Assembly: GCA_002352045.1 (NCBI GenBank)
Contig: DEHT01000060.1
Span: 1 to 12,081 of the forward strand
Length of the DNA stretch: 12,081 bases
Source of the DNA: Chitinophagaceae bacterium UBA2793
GTDB taxonomy: Bacteria > Bacteroidota > Bacteroidia > Chitinophagales > Chitinophagaceae
Reading direction: 5' to 3'
The notes under the pieces are model-generated. The model worked only from the letters and a program-made list of their open reading frames with translations. It was not told where the DNA came from and did not search any database. Of this stretch, positions 6,591-12,081 are shown in pieces (within the stretch, counting starts at the first letter, position 1; every line of letters begins with the position of its first letter). Both the position numbers and the translations under genes were made by a program.

Positions 6591-6941
6591 ATGATAGTTT
6601 TCGGAATATTGATAATTATTTTTTCTGTGGTACTGGGTTTGATTATTTTAATTCAAAATCCCAAGGGTGGCGGATTAGCCGGTTCCTTGAGCGGTTTTGG
6701 AAACCAGTTAATGGGCGTTAAACAAAGTACCGATGTGTTAGAAAAAGGCACCTGGATATTTGCAGCCATCATTGGTTTATTATGCTTAATGTCTCCGGCT
6801 TTTATTGATAAAGATGGTAGTTCTTCTACTGCCAACGATGCTTTAATCAATAACACACCCACTACCGTCCCTAAAACAAATACACCTGCAGCGCCGGCAA
6901 CCACTACTCCAATGCCCGGAACCGTAGATACTTCAAAATAA
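6591..6941 (+). CDS. secG: Preprotein translocase subunit SecG
   Basis: SecG is the small inner-membrane partner of SecYE that stimulates SecA-driven export. The 116-aa product shows the family pattern: a first transmembrane helix (about 2-21), the conserved cytoplasmic loop QNPKGGGL (22-29) and GSLSGFGNQLMGVKQSTD, then a second helix (about 54-72, WIFAAIIGLLCLMSPAF). A Thr/Pro/Ala-rich tail (about 78-116) extends beyond the usual SecG core. It starts 13 bp after the TPR gene and is followed by a clear intrinsic terminator, so it is the last gene of this forward cluster. Confidence 0.95.
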   Translation: MIVFGILIIIFSVVLGLIILIQNPKGGGLAGSLSGFGNQLMGVKQSTDVLEKGTWIFAAIIGLLCLMSPAFIDKDGSSSTANDALINNTPTTVPKTNTPAAPATTTPMPGTVDTSK

Positions 6942-6965
6942 TATTTAGTTTAAAATATTTTTATT

Positions 6966-6994
6966 AGCCCTGCTTCAAATTGGCAGGGTTTTTT
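6966..6994 (+). terminator. Intrinsic terminator after secG
   Basis: The arms CCCTGC (6968-6973) and GCAGGG (6983-6988) form a 6-bp GC-rich stem, extended by a G-T and an A-T pair, with a 9-base loop. Six T follow directly (6989-6994). It lies 25 bp after the secG stop and closes the lptE-TPR-secG cluster. Confidence 0.85.
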
Positions 6995-7077
6995 ATTTTA
7001 CTTTGTTTACTACAATTAAAAAATGTTCATGAAATGAGCCATAACAAAGTTGATGCTAGTCAAAATGTTTATAGGCG

Positions 7078-7107
7078 AATTCCCTGTCTGCCGACAGGCA
7101 GGCATGT
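7078..7107. repeat. Palindromic repeat, copy C (identical to 3152-3181)
   Basis: The same 30-bp block as at 3152-3181, with core cctgtctgccgacaggcagg and the same short flanks (aatt on the left, catgt on the right). Even the GCG just upstream is shared, apart from one A. Identity 3.9 kb apart in non-coding DNA suggests a dispersed REP-like element. It lies between the secG terminator and mltG. Confidence 0.85.
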
Positions 7108-7119
7108 AACAAAAACATT

Positions 7120-7136
7120 TTCCGCCAAAGGCGGAA
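7120..7136. repeat. Second palindrome class: TTCCGCC-AAA-GGCGGAA hairpin
   Basis: A perfect 7-bp inverted repeat with a 3-base loop, 12 bp downstream of the copy C repeat and 15 bp before the mltG ATG. In RNA it would sit in the 5' leader of mltG if transcription starts upstream. There is no T-run after it, so it is not a standard terminator. Confidence 0.7.
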
Positions 7137-7151
7137 GCACAATTAAAACAC

Positions 7152-8186
7152 ATGAAAAAAACAATCGGCATTATTTTATTGGTATTAATACTGGTGGGCA
7201 TTTATGCTGCATGGCAGGCGTTTGGCCCAACCGTTAAAGCACCGGCTGGCAATTTTTTTTATGTGAAAACCGGGTCAACTTATGCCGATGTTATAAATAA
7301 TTTAAAAGAACAAAAAATATTAGGCAACACATTTGTATTTGATAAGTTGGCAGGCCAGGCAGGTTATAAGAAGAATGTAAAACCCGGCCGTTACGAAATT
7401 ACCGGCAGCATGAGTAATTATAGTTTAGTAAAAATGCTCAAGGCAGGCCGGCAATCACCGGTTAAATTAGTGATTAATAAATTGCGTACCAAAGAAGACC
7501 TGGCCAAAAAACTGGGCAGCCAGTTTGAAGCAACCGAAGCCGAAGCGATTGCTTTTTTGTACAACAAAGATTCGCTCCAAAAATTTGGATTAGACAGCAA
7601 CACTGCCATCACAGCCATTATACCCAATACTTATCTCATCAATTGGAATGGTAATTTTTCAAAACTCTATGGCAGGCTTGAATCTGAATCAAAAAAGTTT
7701 TGGAACCAGGAGAGAAGGTCAAAAGCCCTTTTAAAAAATATGACTCCAGCACAGGTATATACCATGGCAAGTATTGTGGAAGAAGAAACCAATAAATTAA
7801 AAGACAAAGGACTTATTGCAAGTGTGTACATCAACCGTATTGAAAAAGGAATGAAATTAGAAGCCGACCCCACTGTAAAGTATGCCATGCGAGACTTTGG
7901 CTTAAAACGAATTTTACATGGACATTTAAAATTTCCATCGCCCTATAATACTTATCAAAATACCGGGTTACCACCCGGCCCTATTTGTACCCCATCAACC
8001 GAAACAATTGATGCTGTATTGGATGCTCCAACTACCAATTATATTTTCTTTGTGGCAAAACCCGGCCTCGATGGATATTCCAACTTTGCGGCCACTTATG
8101 AAGAGCATCTTAAATATGCAAAGGAATATCAACAATGGTTAACCGAATTTTTAAAAAAGAAACAACAGCAACAACAGGCAAACTAA
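7152..8186 (+). CDS. mltG: Endolytic murein transglycosylase MltG (YceG family)
   Basis: MltG is an inner-membrane lytic transglycosylase that cleaves nascent glycan strands and sets their length. The 344-aa product has one N-terminal transmembrane anchor (about 4-22), a LysM-like region (about 33-100, with FFYVKTGSTYADVINNL), and the YceG catalytic domain. Signature motifs are MASIVEEET (205-213, catalytic Glu probably E210), LEADPTVKYAM (236-246), SPYNTY..TGLPPGPI (263-278) and the C-terminal NYIFFVAKPGLDGYSNFAATYEEH. The usual GLPPGPIxNPG reads GPICTPS here. The C-terminus ends in a basic and Gln-rich tail (KKKQQQQQ). The ATG at 7152 starts the anchor directly. It precedes the BrkB-family gene by 10 bp, so the two are probably cotranscribed. 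Confidence 0.95.
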   Translation: MKKTIGIILLVLILVGIYAAWQAFGPTVKAPAGNFFYVKTGSTYADVINNLKEQKILGNTFVFDKLAGQAGYKKNVKPGRYEITGSMSNYSLVKMLKAGRQSPVKLVINKLRTKEDLAKKLGSQFEATEAEAIAFLYNKDSLQKFGLDSNTAITAIIPNTYLINWNGNFSKLYGRLESESKKFWNQERRSKALLKNMTPAQVYTMASIVEEETNKLKDKGLIASVYINRIEKGMKLEADPTVKYAMRDFGLKRILHGHLKFPSPYNTYQNTGLPPGPICTPSTETIDAVLDAPTTNYIFFVAKPGLDGYSNFAATYEEHLKYAKEYQQWLTEFLKKKQQQQQAN

Positions 8187-8196
8187 AAATTTACAA

Positions 8197-9150
8197 TTGC
8201 TAAAAATTACAAGGATATTAATTACCAAAACGCCCATTGCTTTTTTTATTAAAAAAAGTAAAGTGTTGAAGTTGCCCGGCTTTGAGGGTGTTCCGTTATA
8301 TGATGTAATCAAATTTTTATTTGGCCAATTAAAAACACATGGACTTACAGAAAGAGCTGCTGCCATTTCTTACAATTTTATTATGGCTATCCCGCCTTCC
8401 CTATTGTTTTTATTTACCTTAATCCCCAATCTGCCCTTTATTTCCAAATCGAGTTTGCGATCTCAAATAAGAACAATCATTGTTGACATTATTCCCTCGC
8501 CGGAATACAACAAAGGCATTATTAATTTTGTAAATAGTTTTTTAGGAGACCCCCGAATTGGATTACTCTCTTTCGGCTTAATCCTTTCATTGTTTTTTGC
8601 AAGCAATGCCATGATGGGTATTATAAGAACCTTCAACAGAAAGTATATTGGTTTTGAAAATATAAACGGGCTTGAAAAAAGATGGCGGGCTATTAAACTC
8701 ACCATTATCATATTTGCATTTATGCTAGCCTATTTATTATTACTCATCATGCAGGGAGCTTTGCTAAAGTTAATGGTGGTAGATAAGTCGTGGCAGGTTT
8801 TTATAAAGTACTTTAGATGGGCCTTAATTATTGCATTATTATTTTTAATTATTGGAACTATTTTTAAATATGCGCCTGCCGTAACCAAGCGATGGAAATT
8901 AATTTCGCCGGGTTCCATCGTAACCACTTTACTCAGCATTTTGGCGTCTTTTGGTTTTGCCATTTTTGTAAGCAATTTTGGAAGTTACAATGCATTGTAT
9001 GGTGGTATTGGTACTATTATGATGGTGATGGCACTCATTTTTATCAATTCATTGGCCTTACTAATAGGGTTTGAATTAAATGTTAGCATTCGGTCGGTAA
9101 AGGCAGCGGCAATTGAAAGAGAAACCAGGGAAAGAACAACACAGACTTAA
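8197..9150 (+). CDS. YihY/virulence factor BrkB family inner-membrane protein
   Basis: The family consists of polytopic inner-membrane proteins of uncertain function, often named for Bordetella BrkB; the old RNase BN assignment of YihY is not supported. The 317-aa product shows the family's opening segment (FLFGQLKTHGLTERAAAISYNFI, about 40-62). About six membrane segments follow at roughly 59-79, 122-144, 167-190, 206-225, 238-259 and 270-292. The end pattern is characteristic: YNALYGGIGTIMMVMALIFI then LALLIGFELN (264-295). A charged tail follows. The start appears to be TTG at 8197, 10 bp after the mltG stop; the first in-frame ATG (FIMAIP, residue 63) would delete the conserved N-terminal region. 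It is likely translated with mltG. Confidence 0.9.
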   Translation: MLKITRILITKTPIAFFIKKSKVLKLPGFEGVPLYDVIKFLFGQLKTHGLTERAAAISYNFIMAIPPSLLFLFTLIPNLPFISKSSLRSQIRTIIVDIIPSPEYNKGIINFVNSFLGDPRIGLLSFGLILSLFFASNAMMGIIRTFNRKYIGFENINGLEKRWRAIKLTIIIFAFMLAYLLLLIMQGALLKLMVVDKSWQVFIKYFRWALIIALLFLIIGTIFKYAPAVTKRWKLISPGSIVTTLLSILASFGFAIFVSNFGSYNALYGGIGTIMMVMALIFINSLALLIGFELNVSIRSVKAAAIERETRERTTQT

Positions 9151-9250
9151 ATTATAAAGTATCGGCAAACAGCCGTTCAAATAATATTTAACCAATACCT
9201 GAAATTTGTGTAATGAGTAGTGTAAATTTAAACCTCAAAAATTATAGAAT

Positions 9251-9856
9251 ATGAAAAAGATATTAGTAGCCTTTACTGCATTAACTGTTTTTGCAGGCAT
9301 GGCATTTACGGTAAACGATCCATTGGCAATTGGCAGCAAAATGCCTAAGGCAGATGTAAAAATGAAAGATGTTTCCGGTAAAGAAATCAGCATGAAAGAA
9401 GCTGCTTTAGAAAATGGCGTGTTGGTAATGTTTAGTTGCAATACCTGTCCGTATGTAATAAAAAACCAGGAACGCACTGTTGCCATTAGTGAATATGCCC
9501 GCAAACTTAAAGTAGGTGTAATTATTTTAAACAGCAATGAAGCGCAGCGTGGAGCCGAAGATAGTTACGAAGCCATGAAAGAATATGCAGTAGCTCAAAA
9601 ATACAATTGGAGTTATGTAATAGATAAAAACCATGAAGTGGCCGATGCATTTGGTGCCAATCGTACTCCTGAATGTTTTTTATTTGATAAAAATCAAACC
9701 TTGGTTTACCATGGTGCTATTGATAATAATCCATCTGATGCGGCTAATGTTTCTACACAGCATTTAAGAAATGCATTAAAAGAAATGACTGCCGGCAAAG
9801 AAGTAAGCGTAAAAGAAACCCGCAGCGTAGGATGCTCTATTAAAAGAAATAAATAA
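9251..9856 (+). CDS. Secreted thioredoxin-fold redoxin (peroxiredoxin-like family)
   Basis: The product is a 201-aa exported thioredoxin-fold protein. A signal peptide is at about 1-20 (MKKILVAFTALTVFAGMAFT). The redox motif is CNTCP (C63, C66), preceded by the strand GVLVMFS; NRTPECFLFD supplies the cis-proline (P140). The AIDNNPS segment and the end SVGCSIKR (C195) are typical of the peroxiredoxin-like group in which a conserved C-terminal Cys follows the fold. It probably acts as a periplasmic thiol oxidoreductase or reductase; the substrate is unknown. It has its own terminator downstream and a 100-bp gap after the BrkB gene, so it is likely monocistronic. A near-consensus -7 box (TAAATTTA, 9223-9230) lies 20 bp before the ATG. 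Confidence 0.88.
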   Translation: MKKILVAFTALTVFAGMAFTVNDPLAIGSKMPKADVKMKDVSGKEISMKEAALENGVLVMFSCNTCPYVIKNQERTVAISEYARKLKVGVIILNSNEAQRGAEDSYEAMKEYAVAQKYNWSYVIDKNHEVADAFGANRTPECFLFDKNQTLVYHGAIDNNPSDAANVSTQHLRNALKEMTAGKEVSVKETRSVGCSIKRNK

Positions 9857-9875
9857 TTTTATTACCATTTATAAT

Positions 9876-9907
9876 AAGCCGGCAATTATTTTGGAGCCGG
9901 CTTTTTT
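9876..9907 (+). terminator. Intrinsic terminator after the redoxin gene
   Basis: The arms AAGCCGGC (9876-9883) and GCCGGCTT (9896-9903) form a perfect 8-bp stem with a 12-base loop, running into six T (9902-9907). It starts 20 bp after the stop codon and 61 bp before the DUF3089 gene. Confidence 0.9.
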
Positions 9908-9967
9908 GTTGCAAATGTTGGAGGAATTTTAAAGAAAACTATTTCAGCAACAATAGTATCTTAATTT

Positions 9968-10984
9968 ATGATGAAAACAGGGTTGTTAATATTTACAGCA
10001 GCAATTTTCACAATAGGCTGTAGTAGCAATAAAAATATTGCAAAGGAAAACTCCACACAAAACAGGCCCCCTGATTATTCAACCCTTCACGATTGGGCCG
10101 CACATCCGTATAAATGGGATCCATCAGATAGTGTACCTTCTCCACTTAGAAATAGTATTTACAGAGACAGCCTGGTGGATGTTTTTTTTGTACACCCCAC
10201 TACCCTCACCAGCAAAAAAAATCACAAAAGCAATGCAAACCTTGATGATGAAAAACTAAACCACAAAACCGACTATAGTGCAATCCTTTTCCAGGCAAGT
10301 GCATTTAATGAGCAATGCAGAATATTTGCACCCAGGTATAGGCAGGCACACTATGGCAACTATTTTAGCGAAGACAGTTCTCAATCTAAAATAGCGTTTG
10401 ACCTTGCTTACAGCGATGTAAAAAAAGCTTTTGAATTTTACTTAGAAAATTATAATGCAGGCAGGCCCATCATCATTGCAGCACATAGCCAGGGTACACA
10501 ACATGCAGGCAAGCTGTTAAAAGAATTTTTTGAAGATAAAGTTTTAATGAACAAATTGGTTTGTGCATACATTGTAGGAATGCCCATTGCTGAAAAATAT
10601 TTCCGCATGCTTAACCCTTGTAAAGATTCTTTACAAACAGGTTGCTTTGTTGCCTGGAGAACATTTAAAAAAGGATATGAAGGCCCTGACTATGTTTTGA
10701 AAGAAAATTTTAAAAGCATTGTGGTAAATCCATTAACATGGACAATGGATAATAGCTATGCTCCTGCATCCCTGCATGAAGGAACCGTACTGGTAAAATT
10801 TAATAAAATCGGGAAACCGGTTGATGCACAAATACACAAAAATATTTTATGGACTCGTAAGCCAACCTTCCCGGGAAGTATTTTCTTAACTACTAAAAAC
10901 TACCATATTGGCGACATCAACCTTTTTTACATGAATATTAGGGAAGATGTAAGGCGAAGAATTGGTTTGTATTGGAAACATTAA
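9968..10984 (+). CDS. DUF3089 family lipoprotein, predicted alpha/beta hydrolase
   Basis: The 338-aa product starts with a lipoprotein signal (ATG 9968 or the adjacent ATG 9971), with a lipobox ending at C18 (FTIGC, followed by SSNKN). It is therefore predicted to be a lipid-anchored envelope protein. The body matches DUF3089, an alpha/beta-hydrolase-like family: VDVFFVHPTTL (70-80), CRIFAPRYRQA (117-127), FDLAYSDVKKAFEFYL (144-159), and the nucleophile elbow IIIAAHSQGTQHA (168-180) with Ser174 in A-H-S-Q-G. The late motif NYHIGDINLFYMNIR (311-325) places H313 as a candidate catalytic His. An esterase, lipase or peptidase activity is implied by the fold; the substrate is unknown. Its stop is 9 bp from the convergent thioredoxin gene. 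Confidence 0.88.
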   Translation: MMKTGLLIFTAAIFTIGCSSNKNIAKENSTQNRPPDYSTLHDWAAHPYKWDPSDSVPSPLRNSIYRDSLVDVFFVHPTTLTSKKNHKSNANLDDEKLNHKTDYSAILFQASAFNEQCRIFAPRYRQAHYGNYFSEDSSQSKIAFDLAYSDVKKAFEFYLENYNAGRPIIIAAHSQGTQHAGKLLKEFFEDKVLMNKLVCAYIVGMPIAEKYFRMLNPCKDSLQTGCFVAWRTFKKGYEGPDYVLKENFKSIVVNPLTWTMDNSYAPASLHEGTVLVKFNKIGKPVDAQIHKNILWTRKPTFPGSIFLTTKNYHIGDINLFYMNIREDVRRRIGLYWKH

Positions 10985-11002
10985 TTTGCTCAATTAATTT
11001 CC
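10974..11002. terminator. Hairpin bridging the two convergent stop codons (possible bidirectional terminator)
   Basis: GGAAA (10974-10978) pairs with TTTCC (10998-11002) and TTAATT (10981-10986) pairs with AATTAA (10992-10997), around a 5-base loop and a 2-base bulge. The stem covers both stop codons of the convergent pair. It is AT-rich and no strong T-run follows on either strand, so termination is only suggested. Confidence 0.4.
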
Positions 11003-11485
11003 TATGGCTTCTTTAATGGTAGCTTCAAATTTTTCTTTTTCCATTTCCTCCTCAAAAAACTTTCGATAACCTGTTTTGGGATTTACTATCAGTGTGGCGG
11101 GTATAGAACCACTCCATTTTGCATCAACCCTGGGGCAAAAATAATCGGCATTACTTTCATCGAGCCAAACTATATTAGCAACCCAATTTTGTTTTTTAGC
11201 AAAAGCAGCAATTTTTTTAGGATAAAAAGAAGGCATATCTAAACTTACCAATAAAAGTTTTACATTTTTGTCTTTGTATTGATTAGTAACTTCTATAAAA
11301 AAAGGAATTTCTGCCACGCAGGGTTTGCAAAAAGTAGCCCAAAAATTTACTACCAACACTTCATCCTTCTCACTGTTAATGTATTTTTCTACATCGGTTA
11401 TTTTCCAGGTAGGAATGGTGGATTGGGCAAAAGAGGTAAATACCAAACCATTCATTAGAAAGCCGAACAGCAATAATTTTTTCAT
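10994..11485 (-). CDS. TlpA-like secreted thioredoxin-fold protein
   Basis: The product is a 163-aa exported thiol-disulfide oxidoreductase. A Sec signal peptide is at about 1-20 (MKKLLLFGFLMNGLVFTSFA, cleavage before Q21). The thioredoxin fold follows with VVNFWATFCKPC (C53 and C56 in a CKPC active site), EIPFF, the strand LLLVSLD, and GSIPATLIV with the cis-proline at 129. These features fit the TlpA/ResA branch of periplasmic reductases that keep partner cysteines reduced, for example in cytochrome c maturation. An extra Cys at 117 (DYFCPRV) is present. The protein is shorter than many Bacteroidota TlpA proteins and lacks an N-terminal DUF4369 domain. It converges on the DUF3089 gene, so it is not in its operon. 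Confidence 0.9.
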   Translation of the reverse strand: MKKLLLFGFLMNGLVFTSFAQSTIPTWKITDVEKYINSEKDEVLVVNFWATFCKPCVAEIPFFIEVTNQYKDKNVKLLLVSLDMPSFYPKKIAAFAKKQNWVANIVWLDESNADYFCPRVDAKWSGSIPATLIVNPKTGYRKFFEEEMEKEKFEATIKEAIGN

Positions 11486-11489
11486 AAAG

Positions 11490-11514
11490 TAAAGTTAGGA
11501 AAGTTTGAAACTTT
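11490..11514 (-). promoter_or_regulatory. Possible promoter and short palindrome upstream of the TlpA-like gene
   Basis: The minus strand reads TAACTTTA (11490-11497), one base off TAnnTTTG, only four bases from the ATG. Directly upstream is a perfect 15-bp inverted repeat AAAGTTT-G-AAACTTT (11500-11514), which could be an operator. Both are weak signals in AT-rich DNA. Confidence 0.25.
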
Positions 11515-11626
11515 GAGTTATTGTAATAATAATTTAACAATCACAAGTAAAACGCTGTTTAAAAATTATTAGACAAACAAAGCTTTAGAAATCCAATTTA
11601 AAAACAATTTTGTTTGCATTTATCCG

Positions 11627-11743
11627 ATGATCCCTGATATGCTGTACAAGAGTGCGACGCCTATAAAGCCTAAGCAGAAATACCACTGCCGGGTTCATAA
11701 AAATATCCTTCAAAAAGCTATCTCTTTCCTATTTGGAAAATAG
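11627..11743 (+). CDS. Possible 38-aa basic small protein, or a small RNA in its place
   Basis: An ATG at 11627 opens 38 codons to TAG at 11741-11743. The peptide starts MIPDMLYKSATPIKPKQKYH and is rich in Lys, His and Arg, with a short hydrophobic end (ISFLFG). I recognise no family. The DNA is locally GC-richer than its flanks, which could mean coding, a structured RNA or leftover sequence. A -7-like CAATTTTG (11605-11612) precedes it with one mismatch. The stop codon lies inside the hairpin at 11715-11746. Confidence in a translated gene is low. Confidence 0.2.
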   Translation: MIPDMLYKSATPIKPKQKYHCRVHKNILQKAISFLFGK

Positions 11744-11746
11744 CTT
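11715..11746 (+). terminator. Imperfect hairpin upstream of lpdA
   Basis: AAGCTAT (11715-11721) pairs with ATAGCTT (11740-11746) and TTTCC (11725-11729) pairs with GGAAA (11735-11739), with a CTC bulge and a 5-base loop. A weak T-rich tail (TTGTTT) follows. It could end a short upstream transcript or act as a protein site, because the putative lpdA -33 element lies within it. Confidence 0.4.
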
Positions 11747-11763
11747 GTTTCAATCTAAATTTG
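11733..11763 (+). promoter_or_regulatory. Putative lpdA promoter, Bacteroidota type
   Basis: TTG at 11733-11735 and TAAATTTG at 11756-11763 match the -33 and -7 consensus with a 20-bp spacer, within the usual range. The predicted start is near 11769, leaving a leader of about 30 bases before the ATG at 11798. This is the best promoter match in the window. Confidence 0.6.
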
Positions 11764-11797
11764 CCACTCATTTTAATCATTAAAATTCCAAATATTT

Positions 11798-12081
11798 ATG
11801 GCATACGATGTAATAGTGTTGGGAAGCGGCCCGGGTGGTTATCCTGCGGCAATAAGGGCAAGTCAGTTGGGTAAAAAAGTAGCAATTGTAGAAAAAGAAA
11901 GCCTGGGCGGCATTTGCCTCAACTGGGGTTGTATTCCTACCAAGGCTTTATTAAAAAGTGCGCAGGTGTACGATTATGCAAAACATGCATCCGTTTACGG
12001 AATTAATGTGAGCAACCCAAGTGCCGATTTTGATGGCGTGGTAAAACGCAGCCGTGGCGTTGCCGACAAAATGAGCAAGGG
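11798..12081 (+). CDS. lpdA: Dihydrolipoyl dehydrogenase (E3), N-terminal part, runs off right edge
   Basis: Dihydrolipoyl dehydrogenase is the FAD- and NAD-dependent E3 subunit of pyruvate and other 2-oxoacid dehydrogenase complexes and of the glycine cleavage system. The visible 94 codons start MAYDVIVLGSGPGGYPAAIR, with the FAD-binding GxGxxG at 9-14. The redox-active disulfide motif follows, GGICLNWGCIPTKALL (C40 and C45). The YDVIVLG start and CLNWGC variant are typical of lipoamide dehydrogenases rather than mercuric or glutathione reductases. The ATG at 11798 sits exactly at the family start and follows a good promoter. The dimerisation domain and catalytic His lie outside the window. 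Confidence 0.93.
   Translation, partial: MAYDVIVLGSGPGGYPAAIRASQLGKKVAIVEKESLGGICLNWGCIPTKALLKSAQVYDYAKHASVYGINVSNPSADFDGVVKRSRGVADKMSK

Larger units (their letters stand above)
11486..11797. other. Intergenic region between the TlpA-like gene and lpdA, with possible small ORF or RNA
   Basis: This 312-bp spacer between divergent genes holds, from left to right, the AAAGTTT palindrome (11500-11514) and an AT-rich 8-bp inverted repeat (11574-11581 with 11609-11616). After these comes a visibly GC-richer stretch (about 11624-11692), a 38-codon ORF (11627-11743), a hairpin (11715-11746) and the putative lpdA promoter. Confidence 0.55.

Noticed and set aside
6980..7237. ORFs on both strands across the secG-mltG gap (also 7016-7201 minus)
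   Set aside because: They translate the secG terminator or the repeat (CLPTGRH, MPACRQTG) and run into mltG in another frame. The gap is best explained by the terminator and repeats.
9235..9537. Minus-strand ORF of 100 codons over the redoxin start
   Set aside because: It is antisense to the signal peptide and CxxC region of a well-supported gene.
11690..11708. T-arm-like GGGTTCATAA as part of a tRNA or tmRNA
   Set aside because: No matching acceptor or anticodon stem was found nearby, and the loop sequence departs from the T-loop consensus.
1..12081. CRISPR array, tRNA, rRNA, insertion sequence, toxin-antitoxin or defence island
   Set aside because: No regularly spaced repeats, no cloverleaf with a CCA-proximal T-arm, no transposase or nuclease motifs, and no abrupt change of strand or composition typical of an island.

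Overview
The window looks like the chromosome of a Bacteroidota bacterium, most likely a Chitinophagaceae-type member. This is inferred from the AT-rich sequence, near absence of Shine-Dalgarno sites, several TAnnTTTG-type -7 promoter boxes, a TonB-dependent barrel protein of the Bacteroidota type, and short GC-rich palindromic repeats in the intergenic DNA. Almost everything is core housekeeping and envelope biology. I saw no CRISPR array, tRNA, rRNA, transposase, phage gene or defence system, and I do not claim a new multi-gene system.

Layout. Positions 1-1318 (minus strand) hold the N-terminal half of an outer-membrane TonB-dependent barrel protein that runs off the left edge. It is divergent from miaB (1646-3067), and the 327-bp spacer holds a -7-like box for each gene and a 4 x 7-bp tandem repeat. 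After miaB come two palindromic repeats, a 58-aa two-helix membrane protein (3208-3384) and an unrecognised secreted protein (3405-3911). Next is a compact forward cluster: a receiver-less sigma-54 activator (3927-5180), lptE (5241-5756), a TPR-ending protein (5777-6577) and secG (6591-6941), closed by an intrinsic terminator at 6966-6994. The 210-bp gap before mltG holds a second copy of the palindromic repeat and a different palindrome. mltG (7152-8186) is followed 10 bp later by a YihY/BrkB membrane protein (8197-9150). Then come a secreted thioredoxin-fold protein (9251-9856) with its own terminator, a DUF3089 lipoprotein hydrolase (9968-10984), and a convergent TlpA-like thioredoxin (10994-11485, minus). 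A 312-bp spacer precedes the start of lpdA (11798 to the right edge).

How the genes fit together. Much of the window serves the cell envelope: LptE (LPS insertion), SecG (protein export), MltG (peptidoglycan strand termination), a BrkB membrane protein, an outer-membrane transporter and three exported redox or hydrolase proteins. MiaB (tRNA modification) and LpdA (2-oxoacid dehydrogenase E3) are general metabolism. The sigma-54 activator at the head of the lptE-TPR-secG cluster has no visible sensory domain and is the most interesting regulator here.

Best leads: (1) three palindromic repeats whose two variants differ by a paired C-G to T-A change that keeps a hairpin; (2) the receiver-less sigma-54 activator leading an envelope cluster; (3) a GC-richer patch with a 38-codon ORF and hairpin just upstream of lpdA; (4) a 7-bp tandem repeat between two divergent genes that both appear to start with TTG.
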